Shown: in pieces, positions 42,471 to 51,379 of the stretch
Layout: the number at the start of each line of letters is the position of its first letter
Position numbering within the stretch: position 1 is the first letter of the stretch
Assembly (NCBI GenBank): GCA_030602885.1
Contig: JAUVYV010000023.1
Span: forward strand, 1-56,631
Direction: 5' to 3'
Length of the DNA stretch: 56,631 bases
Source of the DNA: Phycisphaerales bacterium
Lineage (GTDB): Bacteria > Planctomycetota > Phycisphaerae > Sedimentisphaerales > Anaerobacaceae
Notes under the pieces: model-generated
What the model saw: the letters and a program-made list of their open reading frames with translations, nothing else
What the model was told of the DNA's origin: nothing
Databases searched by the model: none
Position numbers and translations under genes: made by a program

Positions 42471-43424
42471 TCACAATTCCTTCACCTCGACCTTCACTTG
42501 CTCCTTTACTTCCGTCCACCTCTTGCTCTCCCACCAGCCCCACGCACGCGCCGTCGCTGCCTGCAATCCCACCTTCAGCGCCGAGCCAATGTCCCCGCCT
42601 TCTCGCAGCCCGGCTAAAAAACCCGCCACCAAATAATCACCACAGCCGACCGTCGAGACCGCCTCCCTGCAACCACCGACTAACCGACCCTCATACGCCC
42701 CTTCATCCGTAACCAACACCGCCCCCCTACCGCCGCGACTGACCAAAACCATCCCAGCCCTGTCAAGCAGCGCCCTCGCCGCCTTCGCTAAGCTCGCCGC
42801 CCTGTCCTCAATCCGCTCACCCAACAGCTCGCGCAGCTCTTCCACGTTCGGCTTTATCAGCCACAATCCTCCCCCATCAACCAATTTGCTAAACGCCGCC
42901 CCCGACGTATCAACCGCAACTCGCCCACCGCCGGCGCCGCAGACCTTAACTACTCTAATCACTTCACCCAGCAGCTCACCATCCCCCATAGCCCCCGCAA
43001 AAACGCAGACACTCCCTCTGCTAAGAACACCTCTCAAATCGCCCCTCAACCTCCGCAACGAACCCCTCGTCGCAAGCTCGCTTCTGCTGCGAAGGTGCAT
43101 CTCCCTCTTCCTCGCCGTATCCACAACCGTAACATTCCGTCTCGTCGCTCCTGCAACAGCCGTCATCTTCACCTTAATAAACCCCTTCAAAGGCCGCAGC
43201 CCCTCGACCATCTGCTCATAGTCCGACCGTCCCCACAAACCCGCCGCCGTGCTCGCCTGCCCCATCCACGCAAGCGCACGCGATATATTCAGCGCCTTAC
43301 CCGCAGGCCGACAGCTCGTCTCGCCGATTACCTTGTGCTCGCCCCACTCAAGATGCTCACCCTTGCACGTAATGTCCCACGCAGGACTCAATCCAACCGT
43401 CACTATCCCAAACCGCCTACCCAT
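42471..43424 (-). CDS. PfkB-family sugar kinase, FruK/LacC-like
   Basis: The 317-residue protein belongs to the ribokinase/PfkB family in its phosphofructokinase branch: GLSPAWDITCKGEHLEWGE at the start, RPAGKALNISRALAWMG, WLIKPNVEELRELLG, LVSRGGRGAVLV and the ATP/anion-hole motif STVGCGDYLVAGFLAG with the catalytic Asp. Fructose 1-phosphate or tagatose 6-phosphate is the expected kind of substrate. The ATG at 43424 has AAGGAA 6-7 nt upstream. Confidence 0.85.
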   Translation of the reverse strand: MGRRFGIVTVGLSPAWDITCKGEHLEWGEHKVIGETSCRPAGKALNISRALAWMGQASTAAGLWGRSDYEQMVEGLRPLKGFIKVKMTAVAGATRRNVTVVDTARKREMHLRSRSELATRGSLRRLRGDLRGVLSRGSVCVFAGAMGDGELLGEVIRVVKVCGAGGGRVAVDTSGAAFSKLVDGGGLWLIKPNVEELRELLGERIEDRAASLAKAARALLDRAGMVLVSRGGRGAVLVTDEGAYEGRLVGGCREAVSTVGCGDYLVAGFLAGLREGGDIGSALKVGLQAATARAWGWWESKRWTEVKEQVKVEVKEL

Positions 43425-43524
43425 TCTCACTTCCTTGTCCTGAGTTTATCCTCGAGCAGCTCTATCTTACCATGGCTACAGAGGAAGTGCTGCTCACTTG
43501 ACCCGCTACAGGGGATCCATTCTT

Positions 43525-43594
43525 ACTTCTAACTTCTAACTTCTTACTTCTTACTTCTGACTTCTGACTTCTCACTTCTCACTTCCCACTTCCA
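43525..43594. repeat. Ten-unit heptamer array, ACTTCTN, at the rlmN 3' end
   Basis: Ten consecutive units of ACTTCTN (the last two ACTTCCN) run without a slip. The seventh base goes A, A, T, T, G, G, C, C, C, A, so neighbouring units are identical in pairs. The array supplies the stop codon and final residues (GSGK) of rlmN. Confidence 0.85.
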
Positions 43595-44598
43595 AGTTGT
43601 CCGCAAGCCGCCTTTATCCCACGCCCCATCCGAAATCTGACCGTCGTCTCAATCCCCGCTTGCTTAAGTATCTCGGCAAACCTCCCTATCGCCTCCTTAC
43701 TGCTGCCGGCAAAGCCGCACCCCTCATGCGGGTTATACTCTATCAAATTCACATTACACATCACGCCACGCAAAACCTTCACTAACATCCGCCCGTGCAG
43801 CGACGAATCATTCACTCCCTTTATCATAACATATTCGAAACTCACCCGCTGTCGCGTCTTCGCCTGGTAGCCCCGCACTGCCCGCAGAACCTCACTTAGC
43901 GGATGCCGCGCCGCCGCCGGCATCAGCTTCACCCGCAGCGCATCGCTCGGCCCATTCAAAGATATCGCAAGCCGAGGCCGAATCTCTTCCCCACCAAGCC
44001 GCTCAATCCCTTCCACAATACCGCACGTACTTATCGTAATATGACGTATCCCAATCCCCACACCCGCGGGATGATTCAATATCCGAACCGACTTCAACAC
44101 CGCCTCGTAATTCTCAAACGCCTCGCCCATACCCATATATACGACATTACCCACCCGCTCACCTTCGCGCCGGGCCGCTATCACCTGCTCGATAATCTCG
44201 CCCGCCGTCAGATTGCGGCTCAGCCCCAACCTCCCCGTCGCACAGAACACGCACCCCATACCACAGCCGACCTGCGAAGACACGCACAGCGTCCGCCTGC
44301 CCTTGTCAAACAGAAGAACACTCTCTATCCGCCCACCGTCTCCCAATTCGAACACATACTTGACCGTCCCATCCCTATCTTCGAGCTTCTCAACCAACCT
44401 AACGCTCGATATATAATACCCCTCATCACCTAACTTGGCCCGAAATTGCTTACTCAAAGGCGTTATCTCGCCTATTTCGCTGACCCACTTCGCCTGAACA
44501 AAGTTGAATATATACTTCGCCGTATATCTTGGCTGCCCAAATTGCTCCACTACCCCCTCTAACTCACTCAACGTCAAGCTCTTCAAATCAATACTCAT
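43579..44598 (-). CDS. rlmN: 23S rRNA/tRNA adenine-C2 methyltransferase RlmN
   Basis: This radical SAM enzyme methylates C2 of A2503 in 23S rRNA and A37 in tRNAs. The 339-residue protein has the SAM motif CGMGCVFCATG, GEIIEQVIAARREGERV, NVVYMGMGEAFENYEAV, HITISTCG, and the late catalytic Cys in IKAACGQLG. The N-terminal helical domain (LTLSELEGVVEQFGQPRYTAKYIFN, interrupted here) is also typical. The C-terminus runs into a heptamer array, so the last residues may differ from relatives. Confidence 0.96.
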   Translation of the reverse strand: MSIDLKSLTLSELEGVVEQFGQPRYTAKYIFNFVQAKWVSEIGEITPLSKQFRAKLGDEGYYISSVRLVEKLEDRDGTVKYVFELGDGGRIESVLLFDKGRRTLCVSSQVGCGMGCVFCATGRLGLSRNLTAGEIIEQVIAARREGERVGNVVYMGMGEAFENYEAVLKSVRILNHPAGVGIGIRHITISTCGIVEGIERLGGEEIRPRLAISLNGPSDALRVKLMPAAARHPLSEVLRAVRGYQAKTRQRVSFEYVMIKGVNDSSLHGRMLVKVLRGVMCNVNLIEYNPHEGCGFAGSSKEAIGRFAEILKQAGIETTVRFRMGRGIKAACGQLGSGK

Positions 44599-44639
44599 AC
44601 CCCCATTTTACCAAATCACCGCCCAAAACCAAACCTCCT

Positions 44640-44667
44640 CCTTCTCGACTCTCAACTCTCAATTCTC
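44640..44667. repeat. Heptamer array, AACTCTC type
   Basis: Four 7-bp units (CCTTCTC, GACTCTC, AACTCTC, AATTCTC) lie upstream of rlmN, about 160 nt beyond the AmrS-like gene end. Short, so less certain than the others. Confidence 0.4.
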
Positions 44668-44827
44668 TGTCAAGTCCTGACTAAAAGTTGCCACTTTCCT
44701 TTTCCATGTTCTATATCGTTAAACGTAAACCTAGCTGATCTAACCCCGAATTATGTACCACACTCGATTGGAGAATTATCCATGTTCCTCGTCCTGCAAT
44801 CCGGCAGGTGCGACGCAGCCGACCTCG

Positions 44828-45859
44828 CTAAATACCGACCCCTGCCACTTCAGTCGCGCAATCGGGGCACTTCGAATCCCGCAAATAGTTCGCCGCTATC
44901 TCGTACCCAATCCGCTCAATCACCAGCCGACCGCAATTATAACAGAAAGTGCTCTCCGTTTTCGACCCCGGCACATTACCCAGATAGACATAATGAAGCC
45001 CCGCTCCTTTCCCAATCTCGTACGCACGCTCCAAATTCTCTATCGGCGTCGGCACCGAATCCAGATACTTATACTGCGGATGAAACCGACTTATATGCCA
45101 CGGAACATCCGCCCCCGCCTTGGTCACTATGAACTCCGTCAGTTTCTTCAATTCCTCCTCAGAATCATTCTCGCCCGGCACAAGCAGCGTCGTTATCTCA
45201 ATCCATATATCCGTGTGCTTTGCAATATACTCAACAGTCTCCAGCACAGGGGCCAACCTCGCCTTACACAACCGTTTGTAGTAGTCTTCACTGAACGCCT
45301 TCAAATCCACGTTTATCCCGTCCAGCCACTCACTCGCAAAATCAATCGCCTCACGCGTCTCATACCCGTTACTCACAAACACATTGCTAAGCCCTTCTTC
45401 CTTAGCAAGCCGCCCGCATTCCGCGCACAACTCCATAAAAACTGTCGGCTCGGTGTAAGTATATGCGATACTCTTGCACCCGCTGCGCACCGCCGCACTG
45501 ATTATTCGTTCAGGCGTTATCGGCTCACCGTCAATCCCCCCGCTCTCAATCGCCGCCTGGCTTATCTGCCAGTTCTGACAGAACTCACAGCGAAAATTAC
45601 ACCCCATCGTCGCTATCGAAAAGCTCCTGCTGCCAGGCTGAAAATGAAACAACGGCTTCTTCTCTATCGGGTCGGGATTCGCACTAATGACCTTATCGTA
45701 ATTCAGCGAATACAACACCCCCCCCATATTCTGCCGAACCCGACAAAAACCCAGCTTCCCTTCCCCAATCACACAACCATGCGCGCACAACTTACACCGC
45801 ACCTTCGTATCCTCCGCCCCCTCCCAGAGCACAGCTTCTTTAAGTCCCACCTTGTCCAT
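44828..45859 (-). CDS. amrS: AmmeMemoRadiSam-type radical SAM enzyme (AmrS)
   Basis: The 343-residue protein has an N-terminal Cys group (CKLCAHGCVIGEGKLGFCRVR), the SAM motif MGCNFRCEFCQNWQIS and SYTYTEPT-like IAYTYTEPTVFMEL. A C-terminal Cys pair with FCYNCGRLVIER and KCPDCATE suggests a second metal site. These mark the radical SAM member of the conserved AmmeMemoRadiSam trio of unknown function. The AMMECR1 and Memo partners are not in the window. The ATG at 45859 has GAAGGAA upstream; a TTG at 45868 is too close to it. Confidence 0.88.
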   Translation of the reverse strand: MDKVGLKEAVLWEGAEDTKVRCKLCAHGCVIGEGKLGFCRVRQNMGGVLYSLNYDKVISANPDPIEKKPLFHFQPGSRSFSIATMGCNFRCEFCQNWQISQAAIESGGIDGEPITPERIISAAVRSGCKSIAYTYTEPTVFMELCAECGRLAKEEGLSNVFVSNGYETREAIDFASEWLDGINVDLKAFSEDYYKRLCKARLAPVLETVEYIAKHTDIWIEITTLLVPGENDSEEELKKLTEFIVTKAGADVPWHISRFHPQYKYLDSVPTPIENLERAYEIGKGAGLHYVYLGNVPGSKTESTFCYNCGRLVIERIGYEIAANYLRDSKCPDCATEVAGVGI

Positions 45860-45874
45860 TCCAAACAATTCCTT

Positions 45875-45994
45875 CTAATGTCTGTTCACATAATCAATCC
45901 TATCGCGCAACGCCTCTTCATCAAAACAATACCTCTTACCTGCCCTCGAGGCAAGCTCCCTTGCATCAGCAAACCGAGGGTCATACCCACTCAC
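45875..45994 (-). CDS. 39-residue coupled micro-ORF before amrS
   Basis: A GTG codon overlaps the TGA of the preceding membrane-protein gene (GTGA) and opens a 39-codon frame whose product has a mixed, protein-like composition: YDPRFADARELASRAGKRYC followed by FDEEALRDRIDYVNRH. It ends 15 nt before the amrS ATG. It may be a small protein made by translational coupling, or the C-terminus of the membrane protein displaced by one frameshift. I do not recognise the sequence. Confidence 0.45.
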   Translation of the reverse strand: MSGYDPRFADARELASRAGKRYCFDEEALRDRIDYVNRH

Positions 45995-46509
45995 CCACCC
46001 AACACATACACCACAAAGAACCATATCCCGAACACAACCGGTACGACAAATATGACAATCTCGATCACCGTCCCAACAACACTGCCAACCTCCCCACGCC
46101 TTATACGCAACCCACGATTCAAAATCGCCAGCAAAGGCGACAGCACAAACCAGCACAACACCGCTCCTCCCATCAGAAATGACGCACTCGGAACGAAGCT
46201 GACCAGCACAAACGCCACTCCAAGGATAAAGACCATCTCCGTCGCAAAGCCGAGCCCGCTCGTCGCTCCAGCCCTGAACCACAGATACCTCGCCACGCCT
46301 TGAGTCAGAATAAGCACAACCAAAAACACCGGCAGCAGATAATCAGCCGCACCCCATTCCAAAACCGCCGCAACAATCCACACGATAAACGCCAAAAACC
46401 CCGCCCCCTGCAGACCCAGACACCACCACCCCAAACTCGCACTCATCTCCCCCTCGCGATCACCTTCGCATCCCCCCTCCAACATCTCATCTTGCCCCTT
46501 CACTTCCAT
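45991..46509 (-). CDS. Membrane protein with about four transmembrane segments
   Basis: I do not recognise this 172-residue protein. After an acidic N-terminus of about 25 residues there are hydrophobic segments: LQGAGFLAFIVWIVAAVLEW, YLLPVFLVVLILTQGVARYL, VFILGVAFVLVSFVPSASFL and, after a basic loop (NRGLRIRRGE), VGTVIEIVIFVVPVVFGIWF. It ends in GG and a TGA that overlaps the next GTG. The start at 46509 has GGGAGA upstream. A GGCCGACGT...ACGTCGGCC palindrome lies just before that. Confidence 0.6.
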   Translation of the reverse strand: MEVKGQDEMLEGGCEGDREGEMSASLGWWCLGLQGAGFLAFIVWIVAAVLEWGAADYLLPVFLVVLILTQGVARYLWFRAGATSGLGFATEMVFILGVAFVLVSFVPSASFLMGGAVLCWFVLSPLLAILNRGLRIRRGEVGSVVGTVIEIVIFVVPVVFGIWFFVVYVLGG

Positions 46510-46523
46510 CCATATCTCCCTCA

Positions 46524-46546
46524 GGCCGACGTCACCAACGTCGGCC
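46524..46546. repeat. GGCCGACGT palindrome upstream of membrane protein gene
   Basis: GGCCGACGT and ACGTCGGCC form a perfect 9-bp stem around five bases, directly before the ribosome binding site of the membrane-protein gene. A further palindrome, TCCGCC-tct-GGCGGA at 46609-46623, matches a copy at 1116-1130 in all but one base. Confidence 0.55.
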
Positions 46547-46641
46547 ATGTTTAACCACGGGTTCCACCCGCTTCTCGCCATCGACCACACTGACAAACCG
46601 CAACTTTATCCGCCTCTGGCGGACCGCAACATCTAATATCT

Positions 46642-49518
46642 CTACCCAACCCCGTACGCCCGCGCCAACACCTTCACAGGATGTTGAACCCTCTTCGAAG
46701 AGATATGCTCTATCTGCATTCCGCAGGCAGCGCACTCGGTAAGCACGTACTGTGCGTCGCACTTCTCCAGCACCTCTTTCAAGCTCTCTGCTATCGCCGA
46801 CGAAAGCTCGTAATTCTTCTTCTGCATCCCGAACGTGCCGGCTAAGCCGCAGCACCCCGCCTTCAAATCCCTCACCTCAATCCCGCACACCTGACGCAGT
46901 ATCTCGATACTCGCCCCATACCCACCTATCGCAAACAAATGGCACGGCGTATGATAAACATACTCCCGCGAAATCTTCTTCGCCCCTTTCTTCAATTTGC
47001 CCTGCTTCGCTAATGCAAGCAGATACTCCATCAATTCAAACGTATTCTCGCTTACTAATTTCGCATCCTCCCCCGACACATAATGCCTCAGCTCCTGCTG
47101 CAAACACAGTGTTGCGCTCGGCTCCGAGCATACAACCTTGTACCCGTCCCTAACCGCCTTCGCCAGGTGCTTGATACTGTACGCCAAATCCCGCTTAGCC
47201 GTCTTGACATCCCCATACACAATCGCCGGCAAGGGAGCAGGCCGTTGCTTCGGCAGTATCACCTCAACGTTATTCGCCCGCAGAACATTAACCACCGCAT
47301 ATCCCAATTCGTGGTCGTTGTAATTCGCATACGTATCCACAAAATACGCCACCTTATCGATGGGCTTCTCAACAGGCCCCTGTACATCCAGATACTTCCG
47401 CCCCGCCTTCAAAAACGACCCCCACGCAAATCTCGGCATTCCCCGCCGCCTGTCTATCCCCGTCGCCTTCTCCAGCATCCACTTCGTTACCCCCAAACCC
47501 ATCACAAAATTCGATATCGGGCTAAACAAGCTCCCCATCCGGCTCAGATACCGATTACGCCCTAATACAAACTCGGTCCGCCGCAGGCCCTTGCGCCTCA
47601 CGTATTCCGCACGAGCCGCCGCCACCACCTTCGACACATCAACACCCGATGGGCAATCAAGCGCACACGCCTTGCAGTTCACACACAAATCCAGAAATTT
47701 GCGAAACTCCACCGACTCCAAATCCCCATCCTCCAACTGCCCCGTCGCCCAGAACCTCAAAACGTTTATCTTCGCCCGCGATGTATCCAGCTCCTCACCA
47801 TAAGCCCGAAACACCGGGCACATCCTAAGCTGCCTCTCTGTGCTCCTGCAAATCCCGCACCCGCTGCACTGCTCTAATTCCAGCTCAATCTCATCGCCCT
47901 CGAAGAGCATCCCGCTTTTCCCGAACGTCCGCTCCGGCAGGACGCGCTTTTGCGCCTTGAGATTCTTGACCATCACATTCTCGTCATCGTTGATTATCTT
48001 ACCCGGATTCAGCACCCCTTCCGGGTCGAATATCTTCTTCACCCTACAAAGCAAATCGTAAAACTCATCCCCATACTGCCGCCGAATAAACGCCGCCCGC
48101 ACTAATCCATCGGCATGTTCACCGCTTATCGACCCGCCCAACGACCACGCCAACGTAAACACATCGTTCGCAATCCGCTGCATCTTCTCGACGTCACCCG
48201 CCTGGCCCAAATCCAGGTAAGGCCGTATATGAAGCTCCCCGTCTCCCGCATGACCATAAAAGCTCATCGCAATCTTGAAACGGCGACCAATCTCCTCTAA
48301 TCCCGCTATGTACTCCGCTAACTTCGTATTCTCAACCGAAACATCCTCGATAAACGGCACAGGCCGACGCCTCCCCTTGACCCTGTCCAGAAGAGGAACC
48401 GCATCCTGCCGCATCCGCCACAGCCGCTTCTGCCTCTCCTCATCCAACACAACCATCCGCCCACAAGCTAACTCCCCAACCGCCTTATCCGTTTCCTCTA
48501 TTCTTTCTTTGACCTCCTGCTCCGTCTGCCCGGTATGCTCAACCAGCAGCGCCGCTGCACAATCCTCAGGCAGAATGTCCCTGTACGCCTCCAGATGCTC
48601 CCTCGCCATATCCATCAGGCTCCTGTCCATCAGCTCGCACGCCGATGCCCCGCTCTCAACAATTACAGGAACCGCTTTCGCCATCTGCTCGAACGACTCG
48701 AACTCAAGCTGCACCAACCCCTTCACCTTTGGCAGCGTCACCGTCCGCAGCGTTATCTTCGTAAAGATGCCTAACGTCCCCTCAGAGCCCCCCATCAATC
48801 TCGCCAAATCCACTCGTCCCCCGTGACATACCCCCGTTATCGTGTACCCGCTGCGATTGCGCTTCGTCTCCGGAAGCGCCTTGGCGATTATCTCTTGCTT
48901 ATCCGAAAGCAAATCAAAGACCTCTTTGGCAACAGCCCTTACCCTCTCATCTTTCGCGCTCGCAGCGTCAACGTTATTCTCAAGCTCCACCACTCTCCCG
49001 TCCGCCAATACCGCCTCAACGCTCTCAACGTAGTCCCCCATATACCCATAGTCCAGCGAATGTGCCCCCGTCGCATTGTTCGCAACACAGCCACCTATCA
49101 CCGCCCTGTTCGCCGTCGAAGGGTCAGGCCCTATCTGCCGTCCATACCCCGCTAAATAATCATTCAAATCGCCTAACACCACACCCGGCTCACACGTCAG
49201 CGTTTCCCCGTCCTCGCCAACGCCTATAATCCTGTTCATATAACGCGCCATATCCAGGACTATACCCGCACAAAGCGATTCACCCGCAACTCCGCTCCCC
49301 GCGCCCCGCGCTGCTGTCGGCACGCCCTTCTGACGCGCATACTTCACCACCGCCGCAACATCATCCGTATCACGCGGCGCTACAACGCACGCCGGAACTA
49401 TCCCGTATATGCTCGCATCACTGCTGTACGCCGCCCGTGTCAGCTTATCTGAAAAAACATCCCCCTTAATCATCCCTGCCAGATCGACCGCGATTCGCTC
49501 TGATGCCTCGTCTCCCAA
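46642..49518 (-). CDS. FAD-linked oxidase fused to Fe-S (CCG-domain) oxidoreductase
   Basis: The 958-residue protein joins a GlcD-type flavoprotein to a GlpC/GlcF-like iron-sulphur part. Residues 40-180 form the FAD domain (CVVAPRDTDDVAAVVKYAR, TAARGAGSGVAGE, IGPDPSTANRAVIGGCVANN). The FAD-oxidase C domain follows, then two 4Fe-4S clusters near residues 550-630 (CSGCGICRS...CP and CVNCKACALDCP) and CCG-type motifs near the end (HTPCHLFAIGG, KAGCCGLAGTFG, TECAACGMQI). Such fusions oxidise D-lactate, glycolate or D-2-hydroxyglutarate and pass electrons to the membrane. A TTG at 49518, 5 nt past the mlaF stop codon, opens the frame; an ATG at 49476 is the alternative start. Confidence 0.9.
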   Translation of the reverse strand: MGDEASERIAVDLAGMIKGDVFSDKLTRAAYSSDASIYGIVPACVVAPRDTDDVAAVVKYARQKGVPTAARGAGSGVAGESLCAGIVLDMARYMNRIIGVGEDGETLTCEPGVVLGDLNDYLAGYGRQIGPDPSTANRAVIGGCVANNATGAHSLDYGYMGDYVESVEAVLADGRVVELENNVDAASAKDERVRAVAKEVFDLLSDKQEIIAKALPETKRNRSGYTITGVCHGGRVDLARLMGGSEGTLGIFTKITLRTVTLPKVKGLVQLEFESFEQMAKAVPVIVESGASACELMDRSLMDMAREHLEAYRDILPEDCAAALLVEHTGQTEQEVKERIEETDKAVGELACGRMVVLDEERQKRLWRMRQDAVPLLDRVKGRRRPVPFIEDVSVENTKLAEYIAGLEEIGRRFKIAMSFYGHAGDGELHIRPYLDLGQAGDVEKMQRIANDVFTLAWSLGGSISGEHADGLVRAAFIRRQYGDEFYDLLCRVKKIFDPEGVLNPGKIINDDENVMVKNLKAQKRVLPERTFGKSGMLFEGDEIELELEQCSGCGICRSTERQLRMCPVFRAYGEELDTSRAKINVLRFWATGQLEDGDLESVEFRKFLDLCVNCKACALDCPSGVDVSKVVAAARAEYVRRKGLRRTEFVLGRNRYLSRMGSLFSPISNFVMGLGVTKWMLEKATGIDRRRGMPRFAWGSFLKAGRKYLDVQGPVEKPIDKVAYFVDTYANYNDHELGYAVVNVLRANNVEVILPKQRPAPLPAIVYGDVKTAKRDLAYSIKHLAKAVRDGYKVVCSEPSATLCLQQELRHYVSGEDAKLVSENTFELMEYLLALAKQGKLKKGAKKISREYVYHTPCHLFAIGGYGASIEILRQVCGIEVRDLKAGCCGLAGTFGMQKKNYELSSAIAESLKEVLEKCDAQYVLTECAACGMQIEHISSKRVQHPVKVLARAYGVG

Positions 49519-49523
49519 TACCC

Positions 49524-50423
49524 CTAACCCTCACTCGAATGGTGAACTGAATTACCCGCACTCGCCGACCTCAATTGTTCCAGGTCCTTCTTGCTCACTT
49601 CCCCCTTGATGAACTGCTGCACTATCGTGTTCGGATGATTCCGAATATGCTCCGCGTCACCATCCGCGATAATCTTGCCGTGATGAAGCATCACTATCCG
49701 GTCCGCTATCTTATACGCACTCTTCATATCGTGCGTCACCGCAACGCTCGTCACACCCAGCTCCCCCTCAAGCTTCAATATCAGCTCATTGATAATATCT
49801 GCCCGAATCGGGTCGAGACCCGTCGTCGGCTCGTCATACAGTATCACCTCCGGCCCCATCGCTATCGCCCGAGCCAATGCCACACGCTTCCTCTGACCAC
49901 CGGAAAGGTTCGCAGGATAAAAGTCCTGAAACCCGTTCAAACCAACCATCGTCAGCTTCTGCTTCACAAGCTCCTCCACCTCGCTCCACTTCGTTATTCT
50001 GCAGTGCTGCCGCACCGGAAACATTACATTCTCCGCCACACTCAAGCTGTCGAACAGCGCCCCCTCCTGAAAGAGATATCCAAAATGAGCACGCACCTTG
50101 TTCAGCGCCTCGTCATCAACATCGTCGATCCGCTGCCCCTTAAAGTAAATCTCACCGCCGTTCGGCCGATGCAGCAGTATCATATGTTTCAGCAGCACCG
50201 TCTTGCCGCAACCGCTCGGCCCTATCACCACCGTCGTCTTGCCCTTCTCTATCGCCAGGCTCAGACCATCCAGAACCACCTGCTCGGCGAACCTCTTCGT
50301 CACATCCTTCAGAACAATAAGGCCGTTGTTCCCGCCGACACCGGCACCCCTCTCCGGCCTACTCTCCGGCTCCTCGTTTTTACCGACGCCATCTGCCACT
50401 TTTCCCTCGTCTCTTTCTGCCAT
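49524..50423 (-). CDS. mlaF: ABC transporter ATPase, MlaF-like
   Basis: This is the ATPase of a phospholipid transporter between the inner and outer membranes. The 299-residue protein has a polar N-terminal 35 residues, Walker A GPSGCGKTVLLKH, the Q loop YLFQEGALFDSL typical of MlaF/Ttg2A, signature LSGGQRKRVALARA, Walker B ILYDEPTTGLDP and the His loop VTHDMKSAYKIADR. It follows the permease gene by 20 nt. An MCE-domain substrate-binding gene (mlaD) is not in the window. Confidence 0.92.
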   Translation of the reverse strand: MAERDEGKVADGVGKNEEPESRPERGAGVGGNNGLIVLKDVTKRFAEQVVLDGLSLAIEKGKTTVVIGPSGCGKTVLLKHMILLHRPNGGEIYFKGQRIDDVDDEALNKVRAHFGYLFQEGALFDSLSVAENVMFPVRQHCRITKWSEVEELVKQKLTMVGLNGFQDFYPANLSGGQRKRVALARAIAMGPEVILYDEPTTGLDPIRADIINELILKLEGELGVTSVAVTHDMKSAYKIADRIVMLHHGKIIADGDAEHIRNHPNTIVQQFIKGEVSKKDLEQLRSASAGNSVHHSSEG

Positions 50424-50443
50424 CCTCTAACACCTTCACTACG

Positions 50444-51256
50444 CTAACCGAGCAGGCTCTGCACAGGCCAGAATGTACTGTAAATTGCCTTAAATATCAC
50501 TACCAGCGCGAAATCTATCATCAGTATCGATATGAAGCTCGCCACAAACGCCTCCGTGCACGCCTGCCCCACACCATGTGCTCCCTCCCTGCAGTGAAAA
50601 CCCTTGTAACAGCTTATCACCGCAATTGCACCCGCGAAGAAAAGCCCTTTAATCAGACCACACACCACATCCCACATCTCAATACCAAAAGCGCTGAAAC
50701 TCCAGTATGCCCCTGCGTTGATTTCCAGCTCCACAACACTCATATACCAGCCGCCCCATATACCCAGCAGGTCCGCATACACAATCAGAGCAGGTGTCAA
50801 CAGCAGACACGCCAACAACCGAGGCGCCACAATATACCGAACAGGGTCCGTCCCCATACTCTCAATCGCATCAATCTGCTCCGTCACCTTCATCGTCCCC
50901 AATTCCGCCGTCAGTGCCCCTCCAACCCGACCGGCCAACATAACCGCCGCAAGAACAGGACCCAATTCCTTCACCACCGATACGTTTATCAATACCCCTA
51001 AATGCTCCTCCAGACCCATACCCGCAAGCTGGTCGTAAGAACCATAAGCTAACGTCATCCCCACAAAGGCACCGGTTATCAGCATCACAGGCACGCTGCG
51101 AACACCGATAATCCACATCTGAGTCCATATCAAAGGATAAGTTTCACGCATCCCGATACTTCGGGCCGATGCTGCCATCGACCGCCACGCGAACCTGCCG
51201 AACTGACCTGCGTTATATACCCCCATTACCGTATTGCTTCCAAGCACACCTATCAT
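50444..51256 (-). CDS. mlaE: MlaE-family permease
   Basis: The 270-residue membrane protein matches the MlaE/YrbE permease family: SVPVMLITGAFVGMTLAYGS, VSVVKELGPVLAAVMLAGRV, GGALTAELGTMKVTEQIDAI and a C-terminal CYKGFHCREGAHGVGQACTE. About five transmembrane helices are visible. With MlaF it would move phospholipids or other lipids across the envelope. GAGGTG lies upstream of the ATG. It is the first gene of a likely operon with mlaF and the FAD/Fe-S fusion. Confidence 0.92.
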   Translation of the reverse strand: MIGVLGSNTVMGVYNAGQFGRFAWRSMAASARSIGMRETYPLIWTQMWIIGVRSVPVMLITGAFVGMTLAYGSYDQLAGMGLEEHLGVLINVSVVKELGPVLAAVMLAGRVGGALTAELGTMKVTEQIDAIESMGTDPVRYIVAPRLLACLLLTPALIVYADLLGIWGGWYMSVVELEINAGAYWSFSAFGIEMWDVVCGLIKGLFFAGAIAVISCYKGFHCREGAHGVGQACTEAFVASFISILMIDFALVVIFKAIYSTFWPVQSLLG

Positions 51257-51379
51257 AATCGCACCTCAGGAATATGCCCCATTAGCTCAATCACAATACC
51301 CGCCCAGAATACTAAATCCTATCACCACAACCGTCAACCACATTCCCACACCACCCGAATCTCGTAGCGCAGCGCAGAT

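Noticed and set aside
44753-46303. A 516-codon open frame on the plus strand
   Set aside because: It is antisense to amrS and the membrane-protein gene, rich in Arg, Pro, His and Thr as expected from reading a real gene backwards, and has no family motif.
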